From assembly GCA_963695445.1 (NCBI GenBank), contig CAVOGV010000033.1:1-64000 (forward strand): a DNA stretch of 64,000 bases, in the 5' to 3' direction. The stretch comes from Thiohalocapsa sp963695445 (GTDB taxonomy: Bacteria; Pseudomonadota; Gammaproteobacteria; Chromatiales; Chromatiaceae). The notes beneath the pieces were generated by a model that searched no databases, was not told where the DNA came from, and was given only the letters and a program-made list of their open reading frames with translations. Positions 39,122-48,016 of the stretch are shown one piece after another; the first letter of the stretch is position 1; the number at the start of each line of letters is the position of its first letter. Made by a program: the position numbers and the translations under genes.

Positions 39122-40036
39122 CTATTCAGGTCCGGTGCGCGGTCTGCCTGGCGCTCGGGACTCGCGTTGTGTTGTATCGGGTCCGGTGTCTGGGTCGAGG
39201 TCTGGCTGCGGCTTTGGCCGCGCTGTGGCAGGTAACTTCCACATCGCCCAGGGGCGCGCCATGACGCCGATGAGTGCCCGGCTATAGGCCACTGCCACCA
39301 GGAACGAGAAGCTCACGAGGGTGAAGAAGCCGACCCAGAGCATCACCGCTTGGGTCGGGTCGTTGAACACTCGGGATGCATTTTGCACCGCCCACATCGC
39401 CAGCGCCTGGCCGACGACGAAGACATTGGCCAAGCCTGCCACTTGCGGGCAAAGCACATCTGGCTGCGCCACGCCGTAGGTTACGACCTCCTGCCAGCGC
39501 TGCCCCAGGTAATTTTCGGGTGGCGACAGGGTCAGCACCATGGTCGCCTCGCCCCAAAGCAACACGACACTAAACCACATGCCCCAGTGGCGAGCCATCG
39601 CATAGCGATACTCGTCCCGGATCTGCTCGCCCATGCCCTTTGCCAAGCGTGGGATCAACAGGGTCAAGAGCAATAGGTCGATGAACAGTAGCGACCATTG
39701 CCTCGGTTCAAAGGTCAGCGCGCCGACCAAAAGCATCACACCCAGGAAGAGCGCCACGCTTGTCTGGTACAACATCATCACGACGCGGTTATAAAAAACG
39801 TCGAACAATGTATCTTGTTCAGCCACGCACTCCTTGAAGATCGCGCGTCGGTGGAGAAACGACTGCTCGATACCGGCGGCCAGTATCACCAGAGCGAACA
39901 GCGCCAGCACGGCCAATGCGATGCCGCAGCCCGCGCGATAGGCGTTCAGGAACCAGATCAGCAGACTCAACCAGACAACAGACATCGTCAGTAGGCGGAC
40001 GATGATGGCGTAGCTAACAAACCGTGGTCTGGGCAT
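39122..40036 (-). CDS. unrecognised integral membrane protein
   Basis: A 304-residue protein with about six hydrophobic segments (near residues 12-30, 38-55, 88-105, 112-130, 155-175 and 240-262) and a Pro/Asp-rich tail (PKPQPDLDPDTGPDTT). GGAG eight bases upstream supports the start at MPRPRFVSY. No family could be assigned: there are no conserved charged residues in helices suggesting a known transporter. It is the first gene of a probable minus-strand group with the kinase (53 nt away) and the XRE regulator. Confidence 0.7.
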   Translation of the reverse strand: MPRPRFVSYAIIVRLLTMSVVWLSLLIWFLNAYRAGCGIALAVLALFALVILAAGIEQSFLHRRAIFKECVAEQDTLFDVFYNRVVMMLYQTSVALFLGVMLLVGALTFEPRQWSLLFIDLLLLTLLIPRLAKGMGEQIRDEYRYAMARHWGMWFSVVLLWGEATMVLTLSPPENYLGQRWQEVVTYGVAQPDVLCPQVAGLANVFVVGQALAMWAVQNASRVFNDPTQAVMLWVGFFTLVSFSFLVAVAYSRALIGVMARPWAMWKLPATARPKPQPDLDPDTGPDTTQRESRAPGRPRTGPE

Positions 40037-40372
40037 CACTAATCTCCGTTCCTGTTCAGGCATCGCAGGTGCCCCTGTTGGTCAAAGAGGCCCTCTCGTT
40101 CCCACATTATCCTTCATCCGCAGGCTCCCTGTACGTGCATGTTGCTCGCCAGAGATGTTGCATTTGCGTTAACCGTAAGAGATTCGCCGGAAAACGCCGT
40201 GGACGGCAGGGCAGGGGATCGACCGTTTTGGCGGACAGGCATCACGGGCTAGCGTTGCCACAGCGCGTATCGTGTCGGCGCGCCCGGTCGACGAACCCCC
40301 GTCCCGCTGCGACAATCGCACCTCATCGCGATCACGACGATCGACACTTACAGTGACGAGCGTAACCACATC
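40037..40372. other. divergent intergenic region upstream of queC
   Basis: About 335 nt between the divergent membrane protein gene and queC, expected to hold both promoters. No clear sigma-70 hexamers, preQ1 riboswitch or small RNA was recognised. Confidence 0.4.
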
Positions 40373-41050
40373 ATGACCGATCGACCAAAAGCCGTCGTGC
40401 TCCTCTCCGGTGGCCTCGACTCCGCCACGGCGCTCGCCATTGCCTGCGATCTGGGGTTTTCCTGTCACGCGCTCAGCGTTGATTACGGCCAGCGCCACCG
40501 TGCCGAACTCGACGCCGCACGCCGCGTGGCCGCTGCGCAGGGAATTGTTGACCACAGCGTTGTGCCCATTGGTCTCGGCGCCATCGGCGGCTCGGCCCTC
40601 ACCGATCCACAGATCGCGGTTCCCGAACAGCCGACCTCGGGCATCCCCGTGACCTATGTGCCAGCGCGCAACACCGTGCTGCTGGCGCTTGCCCTGGGCC
40701 AGGCCGAGGTCATCGGCGCCCGGGACATCTTTGTCGGCGTTAATGCCGTCGACTATTCTGGATACCCGGATTGCCGCCCGGAATTCATCGCAAAATTCCA
40801 GGAACTTGCCGACCTCGCGACCAAGGCAGGCGTCGAGGGCCACGGCTCGCGGATCCATGCCCCGTTGATCAACCTCAGTAAGGCGGACATCATTCGCCGG
40901 GGCATTGCGCTCGGCATCGACTACGGTCTCACTGTCTCCTGCTACCAGGCCGACGACGCAGGCCGCGCATGCGGTGTTTGTGATTCCTGTCGTCTGCGCG
41001 CCGAAGGCTTCCGCACCGCCGGCGTGCCGGACCCGACCGTATACCGCTGA
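40373..41050 (+). CDS. queC: 7-cyano-7-deazaguanine synthase QueC
   Basis: Converts 7-carboxy-7-deazaguanine to preQ0 using ATP and ammonia in queuosine synthesis. The 225-residue protein has the PP-loop LLSGGLDSATAL, DYGQRHRAEL, the YVPARNTVLLALAL segment, GVNAVDYSGYPDCRPEF and the zinc-binding cysteines CGVCDSCRLR. Length and all motifs are canonical. It precedes tRNA-Lys by about 90 nt. Confidence 0.97.
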   Translation: MTDRPKAVVLLSGGLDSATALAIACDLGFSCHALSVDYGQRHRAELDAARRVAAAQGIVDHSVVPIGLGAIGGSALTDPQIAVPEQPTSGIPVTYVPARNTVLLALALGQAEVIGARDIFVGVNAVDYSGYPDCRPEFIAKFQELADLATKAGVEGHGSRIHAPLINLSKADIIRRGIALGIDYGLTVSCYQADDAGRACGVCDSCRLRAEGFRTAGVPDPTVYR

Positions 41051-41142
41051 ACATGGCCTCGATGATCGGAAAACCCGGCAGACGGTTTGCAAAACTTTCG
41101 TAACCCAGTCGAGTCCGCTACAATAGCGGGCCTCGTCGCAAA

Positions 41143-41218
41143 GCGCCCTTAGCTCAGCTGGTAGAGCATCTGACTTTTAATCAGGTGGTCGCAGGTTCGA
41201 ACCCTGCAGGGCGCACCA
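41143..41218 (+). tRNA. tRNA-Lys (TTT anticodon)
   Basis: A 76-nt cloverleaf with perfect acceptor GCGCCCT/AGGGCGC, anticodon arm TCTGA-CTTTTAA-TCAGG, T-arm GCAGG-TTCGAAC-CCTGC and an encoded CCA. Confidence 0.97.
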
Positions 41219-41228
41219 AAAAAATAAT

Positions 41229-41262
41229 GGCTTAGACGGTTCGCCGCCTAGGCCGTTTCTTA
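41229..41262 (+). terminator. probable terminator of tRNA-Lys
   Basis: An 11-bp stem GGCTTAGACGG/CCGCCTAGGCC with one mismatch, one G-U pair and a TTCG tetraloop, followed by a short T-rich tail (GTTTCTT). Confidence 0.7.
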
Positions 41263-41335
41263 TTGTGTCACCACTGTGTCACCACGCGGACCGATTTCGC
41301 GCTAGTCTGAGTCACCAGCGCCGTTTCGGTGTCAG

Positions 41336-41721
41336 CTACCACCAAGTCAGTGGGAGCAGGACTGCGACCAGGGGCAAGCCGACGGCCATCCAGGCGAGCA
41401 TGTTCGGATCGAAGGCGTATTGGTACGCCAGGAAAGCCGCCAACACCAGGTTCGGGGGGGGAGCCCACCAGAGTTCCGACGCCACCAATTCGAGCAAGCA
41501 TAGGCGATACCTAACACGAGGGCTGTGCCGAACGCCCTCATCTGCTCGGGCGTGCGGGAGGCGCGGCCCTCCTTCGGCTGGTACTCCTCCAGCATCCGCA
41601 GAATGCCGGCCCCGATCGGCAGCAGCATGATTGCCGTGGCGGTGTTGGATATCGACATGCACAAGAGCGCGCAGGCCAGCATGAATCCTCCGCTCAGCGC
41701 GCGTGGACTCGAACCGACCAA
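41336..41721 (-). pseudogene. fragment of a DASS/SLC13-type anion symporter
   Basis: Three frames together read GGFMLACALLCMSISNTATA, AFGTALVLGIAYACS, then IGGVGTLVGSPP, then NLVLAAFLAYQYAF and a stop after PLTWW. The NTAT and GGVGTxxGSPPN motifs are diagnostic of the divalent anion:sodium symporter family. Only about 130 of some 450 residues remain and both ends are missing. The two frame changes are one extra A near 41,488 and one extra base in a run of eight G (41,454-41,461). It is 120 nt past tRNA-Lys, a common integration site. Confidence 0.75.
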
Positions 41722-41839
41722 CGTCCTTTCGGTTGATAGTCATCGTCGTCCAGAAGCTCGTGGGGCTCGTGGTACAACGTTGCACCTACGATCGCAGGAT
41801 AGTCGATTCGGACGGGTGCGGATCGACCTCGGATATCCC

Positions 41840-42066
41840 GCGCGGCGAGGCGCACATCTTCTACTTACGTGTCGGCGAAGAGCAAGCGGTCCCGATCAGC
41901 GAGCCGTCGCTACCCACTGCGATACGGGCGATCTGCATCTAGCGCAACGACCCAGAGTTCCTGTCCGCCGAGCCCGAGACGCGCCTCACGCACGACGACG
42001 TCGTCGTCGTCCTGGCGCGGGCCAATGCCCTGAAGGTACTGCGCGAGAGGTTCGGATGCCGGCTTG
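41840..42066 (+). pseudogene. RCK_C (TrkA-C) domain remnant with an in-frame amber stop
   Basis: Reading the plus strand gives FYLRVGEEQAVPISEPSLP, AIRAICI, a TAG stop, then RNDPEFLSAEPETRLTHDD and VVVVLARANALKVLRERFGC. This is the RCK_C pattern found at the C-terminus of potassium-uptake regulators and cation antiporters. No start codon, ion channel or nucleotide-binding domain precedes it. The remnant is isolated between the DASS fragment and a site-2 protease gene. Confidence 0.6.
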
Positions 42067-42353
42067 GCACCGTCGGGCACCTCATTGAAGGGCTATTGAA
42101 CCGCCAAGACGCAGAGGGCGCCAAGTATCCGCCGACGCAAGGAGCATGCCTGATCGCCGCAATCTGCTTTGCGTTATGCACAGCAGATAGCGAAGCGCCG
42201 GGCCGCGATGGCGTTGCGAAGGCCGGTTCTCGTGCCGACCCAACGCGGGCCTGATCACGCACGGTGTCCGACGAGCTTGCACACAGCGGTTTCAGGCGCT
42301 CATTTCCATTGGCGTTGTTTGCACCTGTCGTCGTTGCCTGTTTTTCCTCTGGT

Positions 42354-43601
42354 CTAAGCGCGCGGCGCAGCCGGCCCGCCTAGACCCAACACCATCCATT
42401 TGAGGATGTCCTCGCGGGTCACGAGGCCGAGCAGCTGGCCGTCTTCGAGGACCGGAAACTGGTTGACGCCCCTTTCGGCCAGCAGCGACAAGGCCTTTGA
42501 GGCAGCAGTCGACGGGCCCACTGTATGCAGCCGGTTAAGCGGTGTCATCAGGTCGGCGACCCGCTGAACCGGCCATTGGTCGCGCTGTAGCGGGCGCACG
42601 TCTTCCATGCTGATGATGCCGTAGAGGGTGTCACCCGCGACCACTGGGTAGGCACGCTGGCTGAAGACCAGGAAACCGTCGTCGACTAGCTGCTGCACCG
42701 TGGTGCTTGGCTCGATGACCCGATAGTCGTGGTGCATGACGCGGCTGACCGGCAGCCGGCCGAGGCGGTCCTCGATCAGTCGCATCTGGTAGCTCTGCCG
42801 CGCCGCGTTGCCGAGGAACCAGCCGATCAGGGCCAGCCAGAGTCCGCCGACCAGACCGCTGCCAAACACCGGCACGCGGAGGCCGAGGATCATCGCGAAG
42901 CCCATGGCCATCAGTGTCCAGCCGAAGGCCTGGCCCGCCGAGGCGGCCATCAGCGTCGATCGGTTCAGGTCGCCGGTGATGCCCCAGAGCACCGCCCGCA
43001 GCACCCGTCCGCCGTCCAGCGGGAAGCCTGGCACCAGATTGAACAGGCCGAGGATGATGTTGATCGGCCCGAGCCACAGCAGGACCGTCGCGACCGGTCC
43101 GACATGGGCAAGGGCCTCAGCCGGGTGCTCCGGGTCGATGTCGAGCGGTCCAGCGATGAATTGCGCCAGCGACAGGAACAGGATGCCCAGCGCCAGGCTC
43201 GCCGCGGGGCCGGCGATGGCCATCCACAGCTCCGCCTTCCAGGTCTTCGGCTCGCCCTCCATGTGCGCCATGCCGCCGAAGACGAACAGCGTGATGCGCG
43301 AGATGCGCACGCCAAAGCGCCGTCCGACCACGGCATGTGCCAGCTCATGCAACAGGATCGAGGCGACGAACAGGGTGGCCGCGGCAATCGAGGTAAGCAG
43401 CACTTTAGTCTGCCCCCAATCGGCATGCCAGTTCGGCAGCACGCCGCCGGACAGCGCCATCGTGATCAGCGCGAAGATGATCAGCAGGCTCCAGTCCAGG
43501 TCAATATCCACGCCGGCGATGCTGCCCACTCGCAGTCCGTTGACCTGGCCGCGTCTGTAGGTTCCCGCGCCGCGCGGGGCGTTCACCTGATTCGACTTCA
43601 T
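42354..43601 (-). CDS. site-2 protease (M50) family membrane metallopeptidase with CBS domains
   Basis: A 415-residue protein. The N-terminal two thirds hold about six membrane segments with the zinc site ILLHELAHAVVG and the third ligand LVPGFPLDGGRVLRA; the C-terminal third has two CBS domains (residues about 280-400: MHHDYRVIEPSTT and MTPLNRLHTVGPSTA). CBS-containing S2P proteases cleave transmembrane substrates, possibly under nucleotide control. GGAGG five bases ahead of MKSNQVNAP sets the start. Stand-alone gene within a region of decayed sequence. Confidence 0.92.
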   Translation of the reverse strand: MKSNQVNAPRGAGTYRRGQVNGLRVGSIAGVDIDLDWSLLIIFALITMALSGGVLPNWHADWGQTKVLLTSIAAATLFVASILLHELAHAVVGRRFGVRISRITLFVFGGMAHMEGEPKTWKAELWMAIAGPAASLALGILFLSLAQFIAGPLDIDPEHPAEALAHVGPVATVLLWLGPINIILGLFNLVPGFPLDGGRVLRAVLWGITGDLNRSTLMAASAGQAFGWTLMAMGFAMILGLRVPVFGSGLVGGLWLALIGWFLGNAARQSYQMRLIEDRLGRLPVSRVMHHDYRVIEPSTTVQQLVDDGFLVFSQRAYPVVAGDTLYGIISMEDVRPLQRDQWPVQRVADLMTPLNRLHTVGPSTAASKALSLLAERGVNQFPVLEDGQLLGLVTREDILKWMVLGLGGPAAPRA

Positions 43602-44503
43602 GCCGTCCTCCGATGCCGTCGTCCAACCGAATGCTGTAGGGCGGAATCCCGCGAGGGAGTTCCGCCATCCACCTGCCGCCGGCCGCAGCGGCGATTCCCC
43701 CACCCTCTGACGCGATACTTGGCCTCAGTTATGTTGCTCCTGGCGGTCATCGGTCACGAGCGCCAGCGAGCTGTTGTGCTTAGGGTATCGGGCGATCTCC
43801 TTTCGCGCACCACCTAAGTTGCAGTTGTTCACGGGAGTTCTGGTGCCTTGGCATCCATACTGGCGACGCGGCCCAGCTGACTGGCAACGCCGGTCGATCT
43901 CTGCTGAAGGCGCCGCGCACAGTTAGCATGACAAGCTTCCATGTTCGGGGTGTCTGCACGCCTTCATGATCGTTTCTTCACCCGCACTCTATCCGCCATT
44001 GTAATGTCCCCTCTCGCGATGAATCGTCGAGCCCGAGTCCGATCCCCAATTATCGTCCACGCTGTCCTGGCTCGCCGAACTGCTTAAGCGAATCGACCAT
44101 CCGCGTACCGCGGAGGTTTACGAGTTCCCTGCCCTGCTACGAACAGACCCAGCGCAGGCAATGCGCTGCGCCGATGGTGACGACTGGTGGGCCGGTGCCC
44201 GGCGAATCGGCGCGTTCAGGTTTCGTTCAGGGAGCAGCTGGTAGTCTCGCTACCGAGTGTCCGCATACGTGGGTGAGGCTATCTCGCACACTGGGATTGA
44301 CAGGACCATCGCAGGCACCATCACGGGCACGGGCACCTTGCTCGCCAAGCATTGGGAGACCATCTATGACGACGACCGTTTCAGCTCGACCGGATTCGCC
44401 GGCCCCCGGCCTCTACGAGTCTGAGCAGGCCTCGACCTTAGCACGATCAAAAAGACGCGAGTCACTCCCGCGAGGCGGATTCAACGGCGCGGTCGCACCG
44501 AGG
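43602..44503. other. long region without a confident gene
   Basis: About 900 nt. A start-less frame near 44,050-44,250 reads LSWLAELLKRIDHPRTAEV and DDWWAGARRIGAF, which looks protein-like but matches nothing I know. An ATG at 44,366 with GGGAG upstream is in frame with the following lipoprotein gene. No RNA genes or terminators were recognised. Confidence 0.4.
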
Positions 44504-44767
44504 ATGAAGCGGCTAGTGCTCACAGTATCGCTCGCGCTGGTCGCAATCACGGCTTCCGGCTGTACGGACAGCTATAGCACGCGCGCCGCGGTGGGAAGCG
44601 GTGCAGGCGGCGCGCTCGGCGCATACGTTGGTTCCGAGGTTAGCGGCCAAACCGGTGCCATCATAGGCGGCGGGCTCGGTGCAGCGGCCGGATCGCTCCT
44701 TGCGACCGAAACATACCCCAGACCCGACAAACGCCGTCGTAAATATCATCGTCGTTACGACGACTGA
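44504..44767 (+). CDS. small glycine-zipper lipoprotein
   Basis: An 87-residue protein with a lipoprotein signal (MKRLVLTVSLALVAITASGC, lipobox ending at Cys20) and a glycine-zipper domain (SGAGGALGAYVGSEVSG, GAIIGGGLGAAAG), then a basic tail KRRRKYHRRYDD. Such proteins are outer-membrane-associated, related to Rick_17kDa/YMGG-type lipoproteins. The start places the signal peptide at the N-terminus, though an upstream in-frame ATG at 44,366 has a better Shine-Dalgarno; using it would bury the signal. Function unknown. Confidence 0.72.
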   Translation: MKRLVLTVSLALVAITASGCTDSYSTRAAVGSGAGGALGAYVGSEVSGQTGAIIGGGLGAAAGSLLATETYPRPDKRRRKYHRRYDD

Positions 44768-44890
44768 GTTCATAACAGTTCCTGATTACCGTGAAAGATA
44801 CCGGCGCGGGAGACAAACAACCCCTGGCCCTGGAAGCTATCTATTGGACACACCGGACACAAGCCTTGATTGCCGGTACTGTAGCGCCCC

Positions 44891-45841
44891 ATGCGGCGCT
44901 ACGGTCAGACCTTCACCACCGAGATTCTCGAGCGGATACGAGCCGTCGTGTCGGCAGAGGACGGTCTGAGCCGCAGCGCGCTGTCGCGTCGGGTGTGCGG
45001 CTGGTTGGGTTGGCACGATGCCGCCGGCAAGCCGAAGGAGGTCAGCAGCCGCAAGGCGCTGGTGGAGTCGGAGCGCCGCGGGGTGATCAGCCTGCCTGCG
45101 GCGCGCTGTCCGGCGCCGCAGGCGCGCGAGGCGGCGATGCCGGAACCGTTTGTGGGGCCGTTGTTCAGCGGCTCGCTGGAGGCGCTCGGTGGTATCGAAT
45201 TGGTGGCGGTGGACGATGCGGATCTGTCGGCGCTGTGGCGACGCATGCTGGCGAGTCATCATCCGCAGGGCGGTGGTCGATTGTGCGGGGCGCAGCAGCG
45301 TTACCTGATCCGCTCGCCGGTGGTCGGCTGGCTTGGCGCACTGGGCTTCAGCGCCGCGGCCTGGCAGTTGGCGGCGCGCGATACGTGGATCGGCTGGTGC
45401 ACGCATGCGCGCCGTGCCCAGCTTGGGCGGGTGGTGGCCAACAGCCGCTTTGTGCTGTTGCCGAGCATCGAGGTGTTTCATCGCACCCTGAAAAGCGGCT
45501 GCCGCATTGAGGACCGCCGCTGCGGCAGCGCCGAGGGCCTGCAAGCCTGTCTCGCCATCGATCTGGTGGTCGCCTGGCGCGTGATGTGGCTGAGCAAGCG
45601 CGGGCCGAGACCCCAGGTGTGTCCTGCGCGGTGTGCTTCGAGCAGGCGGAATGGCCCTGCATTGGCATCACTACCGCTCACCCAACCCGCCTGAGACACC
45701 GCCAACCCTCGGCGAGGCGGTGCACATGGTGGCCGCGCTCGGCGGTTTCCTCGGGCGCAAGGGCGACGGCAATGCGGGCGCCACCGCGCTTTGGCGTGGT
45801 CTCGCGCGACTCGCCGACATCACCGATACGTTCTCCGTCAG
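44891..45841 (+). mobile_element. internally deleted transposase with DruA-like (DUF4338) N-terminus and DDE C-terminus
   Basis: The N-terminal part (MRRYGQTFTTEILERIR; SRRVCGWLGWHDAAGKPKE; WQLAARDTWIGWCTHARRAQ; VVANSRFVLLP) is DUF4338/DruA-like. It joins directly to a DDE transposase C-terminus (SIEVFHRTLKSGCRIEDRR; LAIDLVVAWRVMWLSKRG), so the catalytic DDE core is deleted. Beyond 45,590 the protein continues in two other frames (ETPGVSCAVCFEQAEW, then HMVAALGGFLGRKGDGNAG and LWRGLARLADITDTF), indicating two frameshifts. The element is dead. Terminal inverted repeats could not be identified. Confidence 0.75.
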
Positions 45842-46072
45842 ATGATCGAAGACCTCGCGCTGCAGAAAATCTGCGGCGGCAGCGTGATCCCGTTGGAGAA
45901 CCTGGCTGAATGCCTACAGGTGGCCTTCGACTCCGGTGCCAAGCGCCTCCTGCTGCCGATGGCCAGCGTCGGCGACAGCCCGAGTATCCCCGGCGAGTTG
46001 TTTGCCAAGTTCCAGACCTCCTTCTACGCAGACCCGGTAGATGCGGTGTTCAAGGCGCTGGGAGTGGAGTAG
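45842..46072 (+). pseudogene. brxL: C-terminal remnant of BREX protease BrxL
   Basis: About 76 codons ending with GGSVIPLENLAECLQVAF, KRLLLPMASVGD, IPGELFAKFQTSFYADP and VDAVFKALGVE, the extreme C-terminus of the BrxL Lon-like protease of BREX phage-defence systems. The whole AAA and catalytic Ser-Lys part is missing; the frame upstream runs into the dead transposase. An ATG at 45,842 could allow translation but no function is plausible. No other brx gene is in the window. Confidence 0.78.
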
Positions 46073-46685
46073 GGGGTTGCGGGACACCGTCCGCCACAAT
46101 CGGAGACAGTCCGAAGCCTACGCCGTTCGTCAGATCCATACCGCCACTGGGCAGCGTTCGCACAACCAAACGCTTGTTGGAATCGCCCGATTGCTGCGTT
46201 GCACCAAACAGTGACTTGCGCCATTCTGTTCAGACGTATCCGGCTTGCGCTTGCCCAAACGGTTACGGTTTGGCGGAAAATCCGAGACATCCACAGAATC
46301 TGTGGATAACTCTGTGGATGAACCGAAGCTGTGCTCGCTAGCTTAAGGAATTGTTACGATTCTGTTAGATTGGTCGAATTTTGACCGCCCAAAGTTGGTT
46401 CGCAATTCAATCACCTACGGAATATTAGCGCGTACTGAATCATCCCGCACTTAGGTCAGGGTTTCAGCTCGGTGTCAAGCCGCTGCTGTGCATAAATGGC
46501 GAGAAAAGACGACTCTGAGGGCGCCTAATTGTCCCTCACCCTGGGGCTGGCTTTGAATTGCCCACACAGTGCCGGACGCGGACTACGACGCGCGACCTAA
46601 CATCGCATCGCTCCCCGAGCGATGAGCGAATCCTGCCGTCCCAGTGTCGACGACCCGGATTGAGACGCCGCGTCCGCCTTAGGCC
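46073..46685. other. intergenic region with DnaA-box-like sites and an AT-richer patch
   Basis: About 600 nt between the BrxL and EamA remnants. TGTGGATAA at 46,301-46,309 is a perfect DnaA-box complement and TGTGGATGA at 46,313-46,321 is a close variant; an AT-richer stretch follows to about 46,440. No gene was recognised. Confidence 0.5.
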
Positions 46686-46913
46686 GTGCGTCGCAGTCAA
46701 GTTTTCGGCTCGGCGGTGGGGTTTATGCTCTATTTCGATGTGCTTCGTCATGTCGAGGCGAGTCGGGTCGCGCTGATTCCGCTGATGACACCGGTCATCG
46801 CCCTTTTTCTGGGCCATGCGGTGGACGGAGAGACGATCGGCCCGCGCGCACTGGCTGGTACCGCTGTCATCCGGATCGGACTAGCTTGCTACCAGTGGGG
46901 ATCGGTGGCTGCG
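46686..46913 (+). pseudogene. C-terminal fragment of an EamA/DMT-family permease
   Basis: The plus frame reads FGSAVGFMLYFDVLRHVEAS, RVALIPLMTPVIALFLGHA, GPRALAGTAVIRIGLACYQW, the last two helices of an EamA (RhaT-like) transporter. The preceding eight helices are absent. By chance the frame runs on into the next gene without a stop. Confidence 0.7.
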
Positions 46914-47006
46914 GCTTCGCGCCTGACCTGCGTGGGGTGCAGACCGGACGAGACGGCGTCGGTCGGCCGTATTGAATCCCACGCGCCAAGCACCATCCAC
47001 TGCCGC

Positions 47007-47990
47007 ATGGATTCAGTCACACAAGCCCTTCTCGGTGCCGCGGTTGGCGAAGCGACCCTTGGCCGGCGCGTCGGTGCCAAGGCGCCCCTGTGGGGTGCAA
47101 TTCTGGGTACATTGCCGGATCTGGACGTGCTCTACCCTTTCGCCGATCCGGTGAGCGCCTTTACCTGGCACCGGGGCCCGAGTCACTCGCTCTTCGTCCT
47201 CGCCGCCGTCACGCCCGTGGTCGTGTGGCTGATCCTGAAGCTGCACCCCGGCTCCGCGGAGCATCGACGCGGCTGGTACCGTCTGGTGCTGATGGTGTTC
47301 GGCACCCATGTCTTACTCGACTGCTTCACCGTCTATGGCACCCAGGCCCTGTGGCCACTGCCCGTGCCGCCGGTGGGCTGGGCGACCATCTTCATTATCG
47401 ACCCGCTCTACACCCTGCCGCTGGCCGCCGGCGTGCTCGCCGCCCTGCTGCTGCGGCGCCGTCCAGAGCGGGCCTGGCGCTGGAACCTGGCGGGGCTGGC
47501 CTTGAGCAGCCTCTATCTCGTCTGGAGTGCGGGCGCCAAGCTCTACGTCGACCATCGGGTGCGCGACATCCTGGCCCAGGAGGGGGTGCCCTACGAGCAC
47601 CTGCAGACCCAGCCCACACCCTTCAACACCCTGCTTTGGCGGGTGGTGGGCGTGAACGGCGAGCGCTATTTCGAGGGCCTCTGGTCCCTGGCCAGCCCGG
47701 AGAAGGGGTTGACCCTGACGCACTACGAGCACCGGCCCGAGCTACTGGCGGGCATCGACGGGTCACCTGCGGTACAACGCCTGCAATGGTTCACCAGGGG
47801 GCTCTACCGGGTCGTGCAGGACGACCAGGGTGTCGTCATCGGCGATCTGCGCATGGGCCTGGACCCGGATTACGTGTTCGCCTTCCGCGTGGCCGAGATG
47901 CGCAATCCGCACCCGAAACCCATCGTTCCCGAGCGCGTCCGCACCGAGCACGATGTCCGGCGGCTGCGCGCGCTGTGGGAACGGATCTAG
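47007..47990 (+). CDS. YdjM-like metal-dependent membrane hydrolase (DUF457)
   Basis: A 327-residue membrane protein starting MDSVTQALLGAAVGEATLG. The signature GTLPDLDVLYPF and FTWHRGPSHSLFVL supplies conserved Asp/His residues of the LexA-binding, inner-membrane metal-dependent hydrolase family; HVLLDCFTVYGTQALWPLP follows. About four helices lie in residues 60-190, and the C-terminal 140 residues are soluble. The start is the family N-terminus; upstream codons belong to an EamA fragment. It is 26 nt ahead of the MBL-fold gene. Confidence 0.88.
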   Translation: MDSVTQALLGAAVGEATLGRRVGAKAPLWGAILGTLPDLDVLYPFADPVSAFTWHRGPSHSLFVLAAVTPVVVWLILKLHPGSAEHRRGWYRLVLMVFGTHVLLDCFTVYGTQALWPLPVPPVGWATIFIIDPLYTLPLAAGVLAALLLRRRPERAWRWNLAGLALSSLYLVWSAGAKLYVDHRVRDILAQEGVPYEHLQTQPTPFNTLLWRVVGVNGERYFEGLWSLASPEKGLTLTHYEHRPELLAGIDGSPAVQRLQWFTRGLYRVVQDDQGVVIGDLRMGLDPDYVFAFRVAEMRNPHPKPIVPERVRTEHDVRRLRALWERI

Positions 47991-48016
47991 ATCACAAACA
48001 GGAACGAAGAACGACC

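Noticed and set aside
41940..41942. In-frame TAG in the RCK_C fragment as a recoded (pyrrolysine-type) codon
   Set aside because: The fragment lacks a start codon and other domains and sits among other remnants; simple decay explains it.
44366..44503. N-terminal extension of the glycine-zipper lipoprotein
   Set aside because: It has a better Shine-Dalgarno but would bury a clear lipoprotein signal peptide; noted in the feature instead.
46301..46321. Chromosomal origin of replication
   Set aside because: Only two DnaA-like boxes, no dnaA, dnaN, gidA or parAB neighbours.
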